Source: Pseudomonadota bacterium (lineage in GTDB: Bacteria > Pseudomonadota > Gammaproteobacteria > Acidithiobacillales > Acidithiobacillaceae). From it: DNA of 5,310 bases. Below, one piece after another: positions 1 to 5,036 of the stretch. The position numbers and the translations under genes are program-made. The notes below the pieces were generated by a model. It saw only the letters and a list, made by a program, of their open reading frames with translations, had not been told where the DNA came from and searched no databases. Every line of letters begins with the position of its first letter. Positions within the stretch are counted from its first letter, which is position 1. The stretch lies in contig JAKAFG010000146.1 of the NCBI GenBank assembly GCA_021818125.1, forward strand, positions 1 to 5,310. The letters are read 5' to 3'.

Positions 1-1006
1 GTTGCCGGTGCTCAAGAAAACCCCCGGCGGTCAGCCGTCGACCAATGAAGATGTGCTCGCCCAGCTCGCTGTTCACGCCGATCTGCCGCGCCTGATTCTC
101 GATTATCGTGGCATGGCCAAGCTCAAAAACACCTATGCGGATGCACTGCCGCAGATGATCAATCCCGACACCGGCCGGGTCCATACTCATTTTCAGCAGG
201 CGGTGGCGGCCACCGGACGCCTCTCCTCCAGCGATCCGAATCTGCAAAATATCCCGGTGCGTACCGAACAGGGCCGGCGTATCCGTCAGGCTTTTGTCGC
301 CGAGGAGGGGCACTGGCTGCTGAGCGCCGATTACTCGCAGATCGAGTTGCGTATTATGGCCCATCTCTCCAGGGATGCCCGTCTGTTGCAAGCTTTTGCG
401 GAGGGACAGGACATCCATGCGGTTACCGCTGCCGAGGTCTTTAATCTGGCACAGGAGGCGGTGGACAGTGCTGCGCGCCGGGCGGCCAAGGCTATCAACT
501 TCGGTCTGATTTACGGGCAGACGCCCTACGGCCTCGCGCAACAGTTGGGCATTGATCAGGCGGCTGCGCGACAGTACATGGACCGTTACTTTGAGCGTTA
601 TCCGGGCGTTCTCGAATATATGGAGCAGACCCGTGCCCTGGCGAAAAAGCAGGGCTATGTGGAGACGCTCTTTGGCCGCCGTCTGTATGTACCGGAAATT
701 CGCTCCAGCAACCCGGCCCGGCGTAATTATGCCGAGCGTGCGGCCATTAACGCACCTATGCAGGGCACTGCGGCGGATCTTATCAAGATGGCGATGATTG
801 CCGTGGATGCCTGGTTGCAGGAGCAGCCCGAGCGTGGTCGGATGATTCTCCAGGTGCATGACGAACTGATTCTGGAGGTGCCGGAGGTCGGCCTGGAGGC
901 TGCAAAGTCGGCACTAAGGGCGCGTATGGAGGGCGTAGCGGAACTGGCGGTGCCGCTACTCGTGGGGTTGGGTGTCGGCAAGCACTGGGATGAAGCGCAC
1001 GGCTGA
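1..1006 (+). CDS. polA: DNA polymerase I, C-terminal polymerase domain (5'-truncated by window edge)
   Basis: This is the DNA-dependent DNA polymerase of Okazaki-fragment maturation and excision repair. Only the last 334 residues are in the window, and the frame is open at the left edge, so the TTG at position 2 is an internal Leu codon, not a start. The fragment aligns without gaps to E. coli Pol I with an offset of about 595 through all the key motifs. Motif A is DYSQIELR at fragment residues 110-117 (D110 = D705, E115 = E710). The O helix carries R159, K163, F167 and Y171 (= R754, K758, F762, Y766). Motif C is QVHDE at 284-288 (H286, D287 = H881, D882). Phe at the 762 position is the usual residue of proteobacterial enzymes. 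The protein ends one residue beyond E. coli Pol I. The exonuclease domains lie outside the window. The stop TGA is 2 bp from the stop of the opposing channel gene, and I see no U-tract terminator after it. Identity is very secure. Confidence 0.98.
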   Translation, partial: LPVLKKTPGGQPSTNEDVLAQLAVHADLPRLILDYRGMAKLKNTYADALPQMINPDTGRVHTHFQQAVAATGRLSSSDPNLQNIPVRTEQGRRIRQAFVAEEGHWLLSADYSQIELRIMAHLSRDARLLQAFAEGQDIHAVTAAEVFNLAQEAVDSAARRAAKAINFGLIYGQTPYGLAQQLGIDQAAARQYMDRYFERYPGVLEYMEQTRALAKKQGYVETLFGRRLYVPEIRSSNPARRNYAERAAINAPMQGTAADLIKMAMIAVDAWLQEQPERGRMILQVHDELILEVPEVGLEAAKSALRARMEGVAELAVPLLVGLGVGKHWDEAHG

Positions 1007-1008
1007 AC

Positions 1009-1485
1009 TCAGTCTTTCCTGGCGGTCTCCGTCCCGCTGCTGAAGCGGAACATCTTCATCACCGCATTGCTGTCCAGTTGTTCGCCGTTGAGGGCCATGG
1101 CCAGCAGTTCCCCGCCCAACACCTGGGGGGCGATAATCATATCCGGCTGCACCCGGCGGACGCGTCCCAGATTTTTGCTGTCGTTGACGGCAGCCACGGT
1201 TTTGGCCGACCCCTCCATTTCTTTGACAGCCAACACCACAAAGGCGTTTTCCGAGTCGTCGGCACGTAAAGCCAGTACGGCCGCAGCCTGCTCGGCACCG
1301 GCACTGCGCAGCACATCCGTATCGCTGGAGTCGCCGATGACCAAATCCGCTGGCTGATAGATGGAGTCATCAGGCTGGTGTCCCATGATCACTACGACGG
1401 GCAGATTGCGGCCCTTGAGTTCGCGATAGCTGTTGCGCGCCAACGGGGTGTCGCCCGCAATAATATAATGGCCTTTACGAATCAT
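1009..1485 (-). CDS. Possible internally initiated soluble RCK form of Kch (158 aa)
   Basis: Codon 263 of kch is an ATG at 1485-1483. It is preceded on the minus strand by AAGGAG (plus-strand 1497-1502) with an 11-nt spacer, a near-perfect Shine-Dalgarno core placed slightly far from the start. Translation from here would yield only the cytoplasmic RCK domain, starting just before GHYIIAG. E. coli Kch has Met240 at the aligned position (HTMHRKDHFI versus RRMIRKGHYI), and that Met is known to be used to make a separate RCK fragment. MthK is the textbook parallel. The SD falls in codons for Gln-Gly-Glu, so it could be a codon coincidence. The alignment with a known internal start is why I list it as a second product. 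Confidence 0.5.
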   Translation of the reverse strand: MIRKGHYIIAGDTPLARNSYRELKGRNLPVVVIMGHQPDDSIYQPADLVIGDSSDTDVLRSAGAEQAAAVLALRADDSENAFVVLAVKEMEGSAKTVAAVNDSKNLGRVRRVQPDMIIAPQVLGGELLAMALNGEQLDSNAVMKMFRFSSGTETARKD

Positions 1486-2271
1486 GCGGCGTTTTTCTCC
1501 TTGCAGGGCGGATTGCAGGCGATTATTCACGGCCGGGACGATAATAGCGGAAAGCGAAGTAGCAAATACCGTTATTCCCAATACGATTAAAGATACCACA
1601 AAAAGTCGCGATTCGTTGCTGACCGGCAGGATATCTCCATAGCCTACGGTGGCCATGGTGACTACCGAAAAATAGAGTGCCGAAGAAAGGCTATGAATCT
1701 GCGGTTTGAATCCATCCCCCAAAATATATGCGCCAAAGATGCCATAACTCATGACCATAATGGCACCGACCAAGGCAAACAGCGTGCCAGTTGCCAGGCT
1801 GCTGCGATTAAAACGGCCACGAAATATCCACAGGAAAAAGACCAGCGCGGCATTGTAATAAAGCAGCACGGAGATCTGGTGCGGGTGCCGATAAATTCCA
1901 AAAACAAGGATGGCCGTCGCCATGATCAGGACGATGGCCCAGGCAAAACGGGAGCGGAAGAGCAGACCCAGGGACATAATCAGTAAGATGACGCCCGCAG
2001 CGCCCTGTGGAATGCCGCGAAAGGCATCGAGCACAAAGCTGTGGGAGACATCTGCCAGACTGCCGACATAGCTCAGGCCCAGCAGATGCTCCAGCGCCGG
2101 GAGGATATTGAAGAGCCCGAGAAAACCTACCGCCGCCGCGATGGGGAAATGCGGGTACCAGTGTTCCAGGTGGAGGATGTTTGCCCAGCGCTGCCCGCGC
2201 GCGCGCCAGCGGGCACGCCAATCTGGCCGCAACACATGCCAAGGGTGACGTTCACTGAACTTTTTGCGCAC
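1009..2271 (-). CDS. kch: Kch-type voltage-gated-like potassium channel with RCK (TrkA-N) domain
   Basis: This is a 420-residue inner-membrane K+ channel, recognised by end-to-end similarity to E. coli Kch (417 aa). The N-terminus is Arg/Lys-rich (residues 1-35) and about 23 residues longer than in E. coli. Hydrophobic spans lie near 43-63, 88-106, 108-126, 136-151, 158-183 and 223-247, giving the six-span plan. The pore loop holds the selectivity filter TVGYGD at 208-213. A cytoplasmic RCK domain follows from about residue 267 (strand GHYIIAG), with the conserved SENAFVVL and NDSKNL blocks near 340 and 363. The start is GTG at 2271-2269, chosen because GGAG lies 6 nt upstream and the frame then matches the family. 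No charged S4-like helix stands out, so gating by voltage is only inherited from the family name. It lies 65 bp downstream of engB on the same strand, and I see no convincing promoter in that gap, so cotranscription is possible. Confidence 0.95.
   Translation of the reverse strand: MRKKFSERHPWHVLRPDWRARWRARGQRWANILHLEHWYPHFPIAAAVGFLGLFNILPALEHLLGLSYVGSLADVSHSFVLDAFRGIPQGAAGVILLIMSLGLLFRSRFAWAIVLIMATAILVFGIYRHPHQISVLLYYNAALVFFLWIFRGRFNRSSLATGTLFALVGAIMVMSYGIFGAYILGDGFKPQIHSLSSALYFSVVTMATVGYGDILPVSNESRLFVVSLIVLGITVFATSLSAIIVPAVNNRLQSALQGEKRRMIRKGHYIIAGDTPLARNSYRELKGRNLPVVVIMGHQPDDSIYQPADLVIGDSSDTDVLRSAGAEQAAAVLALRADDSENAFVVLAVKEMEGSAKTVAAVNDSKNLGRVRRVQPDMIIAPQVLGGELLAMALNGEQLDSNAVMKMFRFSSGTETARKD
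1497..1502 (-). promoter_or_regulatory. Internal Shine-Dalgarno AAGGAG inside kch
   Basis: The minus-strand hexamer AAGGAG is complementary to the 16S anti-SD and lies 11 nt before the in-frame ATG at 1485. It is a stronger SD match than that of the annotated kch start (GGAG) and would support production of the free RCK domain. Confidence 0.5.
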
Positions 2272-2277
2272 GCCTCA

Positions 2278-2281
2278 CTCC
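2278..2281 (-). promoter_or_regulatory. Ribosome binding site deciding the kch GTG start
   Basis: GGAG on the minus strand lies 6 nt before the GTG at 2271-2269. It supports this start over internal ones and explains the long basic N-terminus relative to E. coli Kch. Confidence 0.55.
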
Positions 2282-2336
2282 AAAACCGTGGATGGCCTAT
2301 TGGTTATCCGGGTCCGGTCTGCCCTCCCTGGCCGGA

Positions 2337-3023
2337 TCATGAGTTCTCCCCTCCCTTTGAGGACTCGCTATTAGCCCCGGCCAAGGCCGGGGTTTCTTTT
2401 TCTGCTTCTGGCGTGAGCCAACGCGCTATACGTTCATGCAACTCGTCTATACCCAGCCCTGATTGGGCGGAGAAGAGCTGCATGGCGACCCCCTGTAATT
2501 CCGGAATCCGCCGCAGGCGGGCCATTTCTTGAATCGCCGCGCCGCGACTGAGTTTGTCTGCCTTGTTCAACAAGACATGCACTGGCCTCCCGCAGCCCGC
2601 CGCGAAGGCAATGAGATCGGCGTCATGGGGGCCGTAGGGGTGGCGGATATCCATCACCAGGATTAATCCGCGCAAACTGCCGCGCCGCCGCAGATATTGT
2701 TCCAGCAACGGCCCCCAGGAGCGTCGCAGTGCCTCGGGCACCTTGGCATACCCATAGCCAGGCAGGTCCACGAGGCGCTGACCCGGATCGAGGTCGAAAA
2801 TATTGATGGCCTGGGTACGGCCCGGGGTGCGACTGACCCGCGCCAGGGCCCGGCGCTCGGTCAGCATATTGAGGGTGGATGACTTGCCGACGTTGGAGCG
2901 GCCAGCAATGGCCACTTCGACGCCATCATCGGCGGGTAACTGTTCCGCTCGGGTCACACTCAGGCGGTAGGCAGCCCGCCGTAGCGGCGCGAAACGAAAG
3001 GAATTGGGGTTGGTATGGTCCAT
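2337..3023 (-). CDS. engB: Ribosome biogenesis GTP-binding protein EngB/YihA/YsxC
   Basis: This 228-residue cytoplasmic GTPase of the TRAFAC/Era-like class is needed for late large-subunit (50S) assembly in bacteria. G1 is GRSNVGKS at 41-48 and the G2 threonine region is TPGRTQ at 67-72. G3 is DLPGYGYA at 86-93, G4 is NKAD at 153-156 and G5 is SAQ near 185-187. MDIRHP at 124-129 is a family signature. The ATG at 3023-3021 is chosen because the family starts about 30-40 residues before G1. The open frame upstream to 3140 has no family similarity. No SD is visible ahead of the ATG, and a possible sigma-70 promoter places transcription at or beside the start codon. The last 20 or so residues (EKETPALAGANSESSKGGENS) are a low-complexity polar tail beyond the conserved fold, and their DNA contains a strong hairpin. 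Close linkage to polA recalls the E. coli polA-spf-yihA order. Confidence 0.96.
   Translation of the reverse strand: MDHTNPNSFRFAPLRRAAYRLSVTRAEQLPADDGVEVAIAGRSNVGKSSTLNMLTERRALARVSRTPGRTQAINIFDLDPGQRLVDLPGYGYAKVPEALRRSWGPLLEQYLRRRGSLRGLILVMDIRHPYGPHDADLIAFAAGCGRPVHVLLNKADKLSRGAAIQEMARLRRIPELQGVAMQLFSAQSGLGIDELHERIARWLTPEAEKETPALAGANSESSKGGENS
2375..2402 (+). terminator. Intrinsic-terminator-like hairpin plus U-tract, plus strand, inside engB 3' end
   Basis: On the plus strand a perfect arm pair, CCCCGGCC (2375-2382) and GGCCGGGG (2385-2392), is followed at once by TTTCTTTTTC (2393-2402). This is the classical layout of a rho-independent terminator. Allowing for loop size, expect a 7-bp stem with a CAAG loop, extendable outward by a G-U and an A-U pair. 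It reads antisense to engB. No plus-strand gene ends here (polA stops at 1006, about 1.4 kb upstream), so its function would be to stop antisense or read-through transcription. On the minus strand the same hairpin lacks a downstream U-run. Confidence 0.45.
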
Positions 3024-3029
3024 GCTTAG

Positions 3030-3059
3030 AGCATAGTCGCCGCCTACCCCGTCTGGCAA
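3030..3059 (-). promoter_or_regulatory. Candidate sigma-70 promoter for engB, near-leaderless
   Basis: The minus strand carries TTGCCA (plus 3054-3059, 5/6 match to the -35 consensus), an 18-bp spacer, then TATGCT (plus 3030-3035, 4/6 match to -10). Transcription would begin about 7 nt downstream, at or next to the engB ATG (3023). That agrees with the absence of a Shine-Dalgarno sequence there. It also sits just downstream of a terminator-like element that would separate engB from the panD-MFS cluster. Confidence 0.35.
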
Positions 3060-3069
3060 TGCGAACCAT

Positions 3070-3147
3070 AAAAATTGCGCCCCCCACAGTCTGGGCGAGG
3101 CCGTAGACTGCGGATGTTGCAGGTCTCGCGCCGCGCGCAAGGGGCGC
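3070..3147 (-). terminator. Folded, terminator-like element between the MFS gene and engB
   Basis: On the minus strand an outer stem, GCGCCCC (plus 3141-3147) with GGGGCGC (plus 3077-3083), extendable by two U-G pairs, ends directly before AATTTTTAT. It encloses a hairpin with arms CGCAGTCT (plus 3105-3112) and AGACTGTG (plus 3085-3092). One G-U pair occurs there that pairs only in the minus-strand RNA. A weaker TTGC/GCAA pair (plus 3137-3140 and 3117-3120) could give a three-way shape. The position 45 nt after the MFS stop fits an operon terminator, although the enclosed loop is much larger than usual. It could instead be a structured leader RNA. It matches no RNA family I recognise. Confidence 0.35.
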
Positions 3148-3191
3148 TATCGTCGCCTCGGTTATTTCCTAATCTTGTCATCCGTGTTGCG

Positions 3192-4409
3192 TCATTCGTT
3201 TCTAAAAAAGCGCTGAAAAAAATACAAATACGCGCCTTGCAGCACCCCCGCAATGAGAAAGGGCGTTATCAGCATCTCTGATTGAAAAAACAGGGCAGCA
3301 ATCGTCGGTCCAATAGCACGTGGAGCCTGCACAGACAGACTGTTCACTGTCGCGGCCAAGCCACGCCGGTCCTCGTCCACCAGGCCGAGAAATAGCGCCT
3401 GCCGTGAGCCTATGCTCCCCTGATTCAATGCCCCACGGGCGATAAAAACCAGCATCGCCAGCCAGAAAAACGGCGAGAACGGCAGAACCAGCAACAAAAC
3501 CAGTCCGAGCAGGCGCATACGCAAAACCGTTCCCACCAAGCCAAAGCGCCGGGTGAGGCGCAGACCGATCAGCGACATGAAAGCGGCGCTGACGAAGGCG
3601 AGTGCCATCGCGCCACCAATCGCCGCTGGTCCCACCCCAAAGCGCAGGTGAAACCAGTACGCCATTAACGGCCCCACCATACCAATTCCCAGACTATTCA
3701 GGGCATTAATAGTGCCGAAGGTCAGCAGCACCCGCCAGATGGGCTTGCGCACCGCCGGAGGAGCAGTCTGTACCTGCTCACTTTGCTCCGCTGATGCCGC
3801 ATCGACCGGTGACTCTTCTGCAGCATGCAAAAACAGCAGACAGATAAGCGAACCCAGCAAGGCAATCAGGAAGAGCGGTCTGTAAGCCTCAGCACCCGGC
3901 AACACGCCCGCTAAAATACCGGGTAAGGTGGCCAGCGTGGCACCCCCTGCCATTCCAAAGAGTCCGATGCTGGTATTAAAGTGAAAAATCTTTCCCCATT
4001 GCTCGCTGGCCACACTCCGCGACATCCAGGATTGCTCCGCCGGGGCGAAGGGACCAGCTCCGCCGTTGGCGCCGCGACCGAAGGCCCCCAGAATGGCAGC
4101 CAGGGCGAGCCAGTCGGGCTGCGCCGTACTCAGCGCGATGGATGCAGCGACGAGTTGAACCCCCTCGTAGCCCAACAGAAAGCCTTTGGCACCAAAGTGA
4201 TCGCTTAAGGGACCCACCAGCAGGGTCGCTAAAGCGCCGACCAGCAGGCTAACCGAGTACAAAACGCCAATATTCAGCGCTGACCAGTGCAGGGCATGCA
4301 GATAGAGCGCGAAATCAACGACCAGCGCTCCCTGCCCCACGCTACGGGCGGCGCGCGCTCCTATCAGCAGCCGAGCATTACGGGGCACCCCCTTCAACAA
4401 GGGGTTCAC
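3192..4409 (-). CDS. Major facilitator superfamily transporter, substrate unknown
   Basis: This 405-residue polytopic inner-membrane protein has two six-span halves. Spans lie roughly at 15-40, 44-66, 76-95, 100-118, 143-170 and 177-196. A hydrophilic central loop (about 197-224, AEESPVDAASAEQSEQVQTAPP) separates them from spans near 226-250, 258-282, 289-309, 311-327, 350-373 and 377-398. The MFS motif A between spans 2 and 3 is GPLSDHFGAKG (66-76), with a degenerate repeat GLRLTRRFG (282-290) in the second half. No substrate-specific signature is visible. The GTG at 4409-4407 is 3 nt after the panD stop and has no SD, so translation probably depends on re-initiation after panD; later GTG/TTG codons at residues 4, 5 and 8 are alternatives. 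The operon position suggests, but does not prove, a link to pantothenate/beta-alanine metabolism. Confidence 0.85.
   Translation of the reverse strand: MNPLLKGVPRNARLLIGARAARSVGQGALVVDFALYLHALHWSALNIGVLYSVSLLVGALATLLVGPLSDHFGAKGFLLGYEGVQLVAASIALSTAQPDWLALAAILGAFGRGANGGAGPFAPAEQSWMSRSVASEQWGKIFHFNTSIGLFGMAGGATLATLPGILAGVLPGAEAYRPLFLIALLGSLICLLFLHAAEESPVDAASAEQSEQVQTAPPAVRKPIWRVLLTFGTINALNSLGIGMVGPLMAYWFHLRFGVGPAAIGGAMALAFVSAAFMSLIGLRLTRRFGLVGTVLRMRLLGLVLLLVLPFSPFFWLAMLVFIARGALNQGSIGSRQALFLGLVDEDRRGLAATVNSLSVQAPRAIGPTIAALFFQSEMLITPFLIAGVLQGAYLYFFQRFFRNE
4389..4404 (-). repeat. Start-codon-proximal hairpin in MFS gene, containing 13-nt repeat shared with panD
   Basis: The minus strand reads CCCCTT-GTTG-AAGGGG, a perfect 6-bp stem with a 4-nt loop, over codons 2-7 just after the GTG start. 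Plus-strand 4390-4402 (minus CCTTGTTGAAGGG) is identical to 4771-4783, which occupies the same place in panD. Both copies encode Leu-Leu-Lys-Gly. Confidence 0.5.
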
Positions 4410-4412
4410 TGC

Positions 4413-4796
4413 TCAGGCGGGGACAGGATCAATCTGCTGGCTGCGTCGGGTTATGCGATTGCGCTCATCCACATACACCAGTTGCGGCCGAAAACCGGCA
4501 ACCTTCTCTTCCGCCACCTGCGCGTAGGCCGCAATGATGAGGATGTCCCCCAAGGCCACCCGGCGCGCTGCGGCGCCATTGACTGAAATGATCCCCGACC
4601 CGGCCGGTGCGCTGATCGCATAGGTACTGAAACGATCCCCATTATTCACATCGTAAATGTGTACTTGCTCGTAAGGATGGATGCCCGCTGCAGCCAGCAG
4701 ATCGCCGTCAATCGCGCAGGAGCCCTCGTATTCCAGTTCGACGGCGGTAACCCGCAGCCGATGCAGTTTGCCCTTCAACAAGGTCAACAAAATCAT
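4413..4796 (-). CDS. panD: Aspartate 1-decarboxylase proenzyme (pyruvoyl-dependent)
   Basis: PanD converts L-aspartate to beta-alanine for pantothenate and coenzyme A synthesis in the cytoplasm. It is a 127-residue proenzyme, the normal length (E. coli 126). The self-cleavage site is intact: YEGSCAID at 23-30, with cleavage between G25 and S26 so that S26 becomes the pyruvoyl group. The other catalytic residues are present one position later than in E. coli: K10 in KGKLHR, R55 and Y59 in NGDRFSTYAI, then the conserved ISVNGAAAR block at 70-78. The start ATG at 4796 has GAGG (plus 4804-4807) 7 nt upstream and overlaps the stop of a 39-codon ORF by ATGA. The MFS gene follows after 3 nt. There is one extra residue in the N-terminal strand (MILLTLLKGK versus MIRTMLQGK). 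The identification is secure. Confidence 0.97.
   Translation of the reverse strand: MILLTLLKGKLHRLRVTAVELEYEGSCAIDGDLLAAAGIHPYEQVHIYDVNNGDRFSTYAISAPAGSGIISVNGAAARRVALGDILIIAAYAQVAEEKVAGFRPQLVYVDERNRITRRSQQIDPVPA
4771..4783 (-). repeat. 13-nt repeat CCTTGTTGAAGGG, panD copy
   Basis: This sits at codons 5-9 of panD and is identical to plus-strand 4390-4402 in the first codons of the MFS gene. It can form a 4-bp CCTT/AAGG hairpin with a GTTG loop. TTGTTGA also occurs twice in a row here, 9 nt apart. Confidence 0.45.
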
Positions 4797-4912
4797 CGTG
4801 GATCCTCATCCCAATGATGGCGATTCGCCAGCCGGTTTACCCCCCAGGCGACAAACGCCAGGAGAACAGGCGTCCCCGCCCCAATCACCATTTTTCCCCA
4901 GAGGTTTAACAT
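4793..4912 (-). CDS. Small single-span membrane peptide, 39 aa, translationally coupled to panD
   Basis: The ORF runs from ATG at 4912-4910 to TGA at 4795-4793, and the stop overlaps the panD ATG as ATGA. Its own SD, GGGAG (plus 4922-4926), lies 9 nt upstream. The product starts MLNLWGKMVIGAG; residues 8-25 (MVIGAGTPVLLAFVAWGV) form one hydrophobic segment, followed by NRLANRHHWDEDPR. A short N-terminal part, one membrane helix and a basic flank on the C-terminal side give a plausible small membrane protein. An in-frame TAA lies 12 codons upstream, so it cannot be much longer. The panD SD lies inside its last codons, so ribosomes finishing this ORF would be delivered to panD. I do not recognise the family. 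It is not the PanZ/PanM maturation factor, which is a full acetyltransferase-fold protein. It could be a leader ORF rather than a functional protein. Confidence 0.55.
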   Translation of the reverse strand: MLNLWGKMVIGAGTPVLLAFVAWGVNRLANRHHWDEDPR

Positions 4913-4996
4913 GACGCCATGCTCCCAATGCAACGCAATCTGCGCAGTTTACTACCAGCATGGCCTGCGGGGGAATCTTCGTGGGTTTCAGGGTTC

Positions 4997-5002
4997 TATA
5001 CT
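4997..5002 (+). promoter_or_regulatory. Candidate -10 element for the H+-ATPase gene
   Basis: TATACT matches the sigma-70 -10 consensus at 5 of 6 positions and would start transcription near 5009, giving a leader of about 28 nt. No good -35 lies 16-18 bp upstream, so an activator or another sigma factor would be needed. The element sits inside GTTC-N7-GAAC (4993-4996 and 5004-5007), a possible operator. I saw no confident promoter for the panD cluster in the opposite direction. Confidence 0.3.
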
Positions 5003-5036
5003 TGAACGACCATAAAAGATATCGGGATAGCGGAAT

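Noticed and set aside
2..1006. Treating the TTG at position 2 as a start of a short polymerase gene
   Set aside because: The frame is open to the window edge and the sequence matches the middle of Pol I (about residue 597 of E. coli), so it is truncation by the window, not a gene start.
2192..2215. Inverted repeat TGCCCGC / GCGGGCA with an alternating GC loop in early kch codons
   Set aside because: It lies in codons for an Arg-rich stretch (RARWRARG), where GC-rich codons easily make such repeats; it has no U-tract and is about 55 nt from the start.
1808..2242. 144-codon minus-strand open frame inside kch
   Set aside because: It is an alternate-frame shadow of the conserved Kch membrane region with no family features of its own.
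2306..2337. ATCCGG / CCGGAT inverted repeat between engB and kch
   Set aside because: Only 6 bp with a 20-nt loop and no T-run on either strand; too weak for a terminator or operator call.
2041..2532. 163-codon plus-strand open frame across the kch start and engB end
   Set aside because: It lies antisense to two well-identified genes, has no recognisable domain and no convincing start signal. High GC content explains it.
3024..3191. Spot 42 (spf), 4.5S RNA or tRNA in the gap next to engB
   Set aside because: No match to the remembered sequences of these RNAs and no cloverleaf or conserved T-loop is visible.
3024..3281. Short open frames on both strands through the MFS-engB gap, including an upstream extension of engB to 3140
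   Set aside because: The EngB family starts near the ATG at 3023; the extension has no similarity to the family, and the other frames lack SDs and recognisable sequence.
5002..5007. TTGAAC as a -35 box for the ATPase gene
   Set aside because: A -10 box at normal spacing would be GATAGC around 5026, a poor match, and would start transcription inside the start codon region.
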